Source: Bordetella sp.
GTDB lineage: Bacteria; Pseudomonadota; Gammaproteobacteria; Burkholderiales; Burkholderiaceae_B
Length of the DNA: 7,543 bases
Direction of reading: 5' to 3'
Assembly: GCA_027450125.1 (NCBI GenBank)
Contig: DAIDKG010000289.1
Location: forward strand, 1-7,543
A model generated the notes under the pieces. It did no database searches. It was not told where the DNA came from and worked only from the letters and a program-made list of their open reading frames with translations. This document shows, piece by piece, positions 6,291 to 7,543 of the stretch. The position numbers and the translations under genes were made by a program. Position 1 is the stretch's first letter, and every line of letters starts with the position of its first letter.

Positions 6291-6296
6291 TATGAT
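6291..6296 (+). promoter_or_regulatory. acpS: Weak -10-like element before acpS
   Basis: TATGAT matches five of six positions of the -10 consensus and lies 10 nt before the ATG at 6307. No convincing -35 hexamer is present. If used, the transcript would have almost no leader, and the upstream in-frame ATG at 6292 would lie inside the -10, which favours the 6307 start. Confidence 0.3.
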
Positions 6297-6306
6297 CGTT
6301 ACTGCC

Positions 6307-6741
6307 ATGACAGCGACTTCCATTTCCGCTTCCGCCGTCCCGGGATGCATAGCCGGCATCGGGCTGGACCTCATACGCGTGGACCGCATCGAACGCGCCC
6401 TGGCGCGGCACGGCGACCGCTTCGCGCAAAAAATTCTGGGTGCCGATGAGTTGCTGAAGTTCCAGGCGCGGCGCCTGCGTTCGCAGGGGCGCGGCGTGCG
6501 ATTTCTCGCCACGCGGTTCGCGGCCAAGGAGGCTTTCTCCAAGGCCATAGGCCTGGGCATGCGCATGCCCATGTTCTGGAACCGCGTGCAGGTGCTCAAT
6601 GCGCCGGGCGGGCGTCCCGTGCTGGTGCTCGGGTCCGAACTGCGGGAATGGTATGACGCGCGTTTCGGCACGGCGCACGTGTCGTTGACCGACGAAACCG
6701 ACATGGCCGCCGCTTATGTGGTGGTCGAGCGCAAGCCCTAG
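6307..6741 (+). CDS. acpS: Holo-[acyl-carrier-protein] synthase
   Basis: AcpS transfers the 4'-phosphopantetheine arm from coenzyme A to a serine of apo-ACP, activating it for fatty-acid synthesis; it is Mg-dependent, cytoplasmic and normally a trimer. The 144-residue protein has [13 protein letters not shown] (17-29) with metal-binding D21, and [19 protein letters not shown] (66-84) with E75, the two residues equivalent to E. coli D9 and E58. HVSLTDE (124-130) closes the domain. It is longer than E. coli AcpS (126 residues), mainly through about 13 extra N-terminal residues rich in Ser/Ala; no start codon lies nearer the domain. ATG 6292 would add five more residues. Neither start has a Shine-Dalgarno sequence, so translation may rely on coupling to pdxJ, whose stop is 34 nt upstream, or on a leaderless transcript. 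Confidence 0.95.
   Translation: MTATSISASAVPGCIAGIGLDLIRVDRIERALARHGDRFAQKILGADELLKFQARRLRSQGRGVRFLATRFAAKEAFSKAIGLGMRMPMFWNRVQVLNAPGGRPVLVLGSELREWYDARFGTAHVSLTDETDMAAAYVVVERKP
6554..6571. repeat. 18-bp perfect palindrome inside acpS
   Basis: TGGGCATGCGCATGCCCA is fully self-complementary without a spacer. It encodes the Gly-Met-Arg-Met-Pro-Met stretch just after the conserved AKEAFSKA helix. Runs of Met and Arg codons could produce it by chance, but the length is unusual. Confidence 0.55.
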
Positions 6742-6751
6742 CGGGGCTTGC
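6731..6751. other. Hairpin over the acpS stop codon
   Basis: GCAAGCCC (6731-6738) and GGGCTTGC (6744-6751) form a perfect 8-bp stem with a 5-nt loop that contains the acpS TAG stop. No T-tract follows on either strand, so it is not a standard intrinsic terminator. It could protect a processed mRNA end or tune coupling between acpS and nagZ. Confidence 0.45.
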
Positions 6752-6772
6752 AGCAAGAAGAGGGAGACCCGC

Positions 6773-7543
6773 ATGGGCAGCAAAGACATGAGCCGCTCCG
6801 CCAGGCATGCCCTGCCGCCAGGGCCCGTGGTGGTCGACGTGGCAGGCGCCAGGCTCACCAAGCAGGAGAAGCGGCGGTTGCGCCATCCCCTGGTGGGCGG
6901 CGTGATCCTGTTCGCCCGCAATTTCGAGAGCCGCGAGCAGCTTTGCGCGCTGACGCGCAAGATCCACGAGGTGCGCGAGGAGCCGCTGCTGATCGCCGTG
7001 GACCACGAAGGCGGACGCGTGCAGCGCTTTCGCGAGGACGGCTTCACGGTGCTGCCGCCCATGCAGGCCCTGGGCCGGGCCTGGAATGCCGATCCGCTGG
7101 CTGCCATGCACATAGCCTGCGAGGCGGGCTATGTGCTGGCGGCCGAGTTGCGCGCCTGCGGCGTGGACATGAGCTTCACGCCAGTGCTGGATCTGGATTA
7201 CGGTGTGAGCAAGGTCATTGGCACGCGCGCCTTCCATCGCGATCCGCGCGTAGTGGCCATGCTTGCCCGTGCCTTGATTCAAGGCCTGGCCCAGGCCGGC
7301 ATGGCTGCGTGCGGCAAGCACTTTCCCGGTCATGGCTTCGTTGAGGCGGACTCGCATCGCGAGATCCCGGTCGACGCCCGTTCCCTGGCGCGGGTTCTCA
7401 AGGACGACGCGGCGCCCTATGGCTGGCTGGGCGATGGCGTGCTGCCGGCTGTGATGCCCGCGCATGTGATCTACCCCAAAGTGGATGCGCAGCCGGCGGG
7501 CTTTTCGCGGCGCTGGGTGCAGGAGATTCTGCGCGAACAGATG
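6773..7543 (+). CDS. nagZ: Beta-N-acetylhexosaminidase, 3' end cut off
   Basis: NagZ is a cytoplasmic family 3 glycosidase that removes N-acetylglucosamine from 1,6-anhydro-muropeptides during peptidoglycan recycling; in bacteria with AmpR/AmpC its products can influence beta-lactamase induction. The first 257 codons are present, of about 340-350 in the family, and the frame is open to the window edge. Visible motifs are GVILFARNF (43-51), [12 protein letters not shown] (75-86), FTPVLDLD (135-142), VIGTRAF (148-154), the signature KHFPGHG (182-188) with D193 and H195 (D-S-H) forming the acid/base dyad, and [11 protein letters not shown] (225-235). The catalytic Asp nucleophile, expected in the SDDL-type motif just after [15 protein letters not shown], lies beyond the window. 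ATG 6773 has AGGGAG 6 nt upstream. Met6 at 6788 is a weaker alternative. The acpS stop is 31 nt upstream. Confidence 0.95.
   Translation, partial: MGSKDMSRSARHALPPGPVVVDVAGARLTKQEKRRLRHPLVGGVILFARNFESREQLCALTRKIHEVREEPLLIAVDHEGGRVQRFREDGFTVLPPMQALGRAWNADPLAAMHIACEAGYVLAAELRACGVDMSFTPVLDLDYGVSKVIGTRAFHRDPRVVAMLARALIQGLAQAGMAACGKHFPGHGFVEADSHREIPVDARSLARVLKDDAAPYGWLGDGVLPAVMPAHVIYPKVDAQPAGFSRRWVQEILREQM
6784..6798 (+). repeat. 15-nt direct repeat, copy 2, near the nagZ start
   Basis: AGACATGAGCCGCTC is identical to 4746-4760. Its ATG is Met6 of nagZ, in frame, and it encodes Met-Ser-Arg-Ser as in the first copy. It may be chance. Confidence 0.45.

Noticed and set aside
5382..6704. 440-residue minus-strand open frame opposite pdxJ and acpS
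   Set aside because: It spans two clearly identified plus-strand genes and has no domain pattern, as expected for antisense frames at high GC.

Overview
The window is GC-rich, densely coding DNA from a betaproteobacterium. It is most likely from Burkholderiales, and the Alcaligenaceae (Bordetella/Achromobacter type) fit best. This rests on the run pdxJ-acpS-nagZ, the Bcr/CflA-type efflux gene, strong G/C bias at third codon positions, and family-level recognition of the proteins. No sequence search could be run, so the genus is an inference.

Layout. Positions 1-900 hold the N-terminal 300 codons of a Bcr/CflA-type drug-efflux transporter on the minus strand, cut by the left edge. A 170-bp divergent intergenic region (901-1070) contains a clear palindrome, ATGTATC-N9-GATACAT, with a third copy of the half-site downstream. 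From 1071 to the right edge everything reads on the plus strand with short gaps: cyclopropane-fatty-acid synthase (cfa), a small spermidine-synthase-like protein, a malonyl-CoA synthetase (matB type), a secreted one-lobed relative of TrpX-type ABC substrate-binding proteins, pyridoxine 5'-phosphate synthase (pdxJ), holo-ACP synthase (acpS), and the first 257 codons of beta-N-acetylhexosaminidase (nagZ). The last is cut by the right edge.

How they fit together. MatB makes malonyl-CoA, AcpS activates the acyl carrier protein that receives malonyl groups, and Cfa modifies finished phospholipid acyl chains, so three plus-strand genes touch fatty-acid metabolism. PdxJ makes the vitamin B6 cofactor and NagZ recycles peptidoglycan. 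The pdxJ-acpS-nagZ part looks like a conserved housekeeping run. The upstream genes look like a locally assembled operon, and the usual upstream neighbour recO is absent. Gaps after cfa are 56, 28, 7, -4, 34 and 31 nt, so read-through is likely. Internal promoters are suggested before the spermidine-synthase-like gene and, more weakly, before acpS.

The least ordinary parts are the one-lobed binding protein, a 15-bp perfect inverted repeat inside it that can extend to a 22-position arm, a second perfect hairpin touching the pdxJ ribosome-binding site, the LysR-box-like palindrome in the divergent region, and a possible leaderless promoter. I saw no RNA gene, CRISPR array or insertion sequence, and no stretch over 300 bases lacks a gene.
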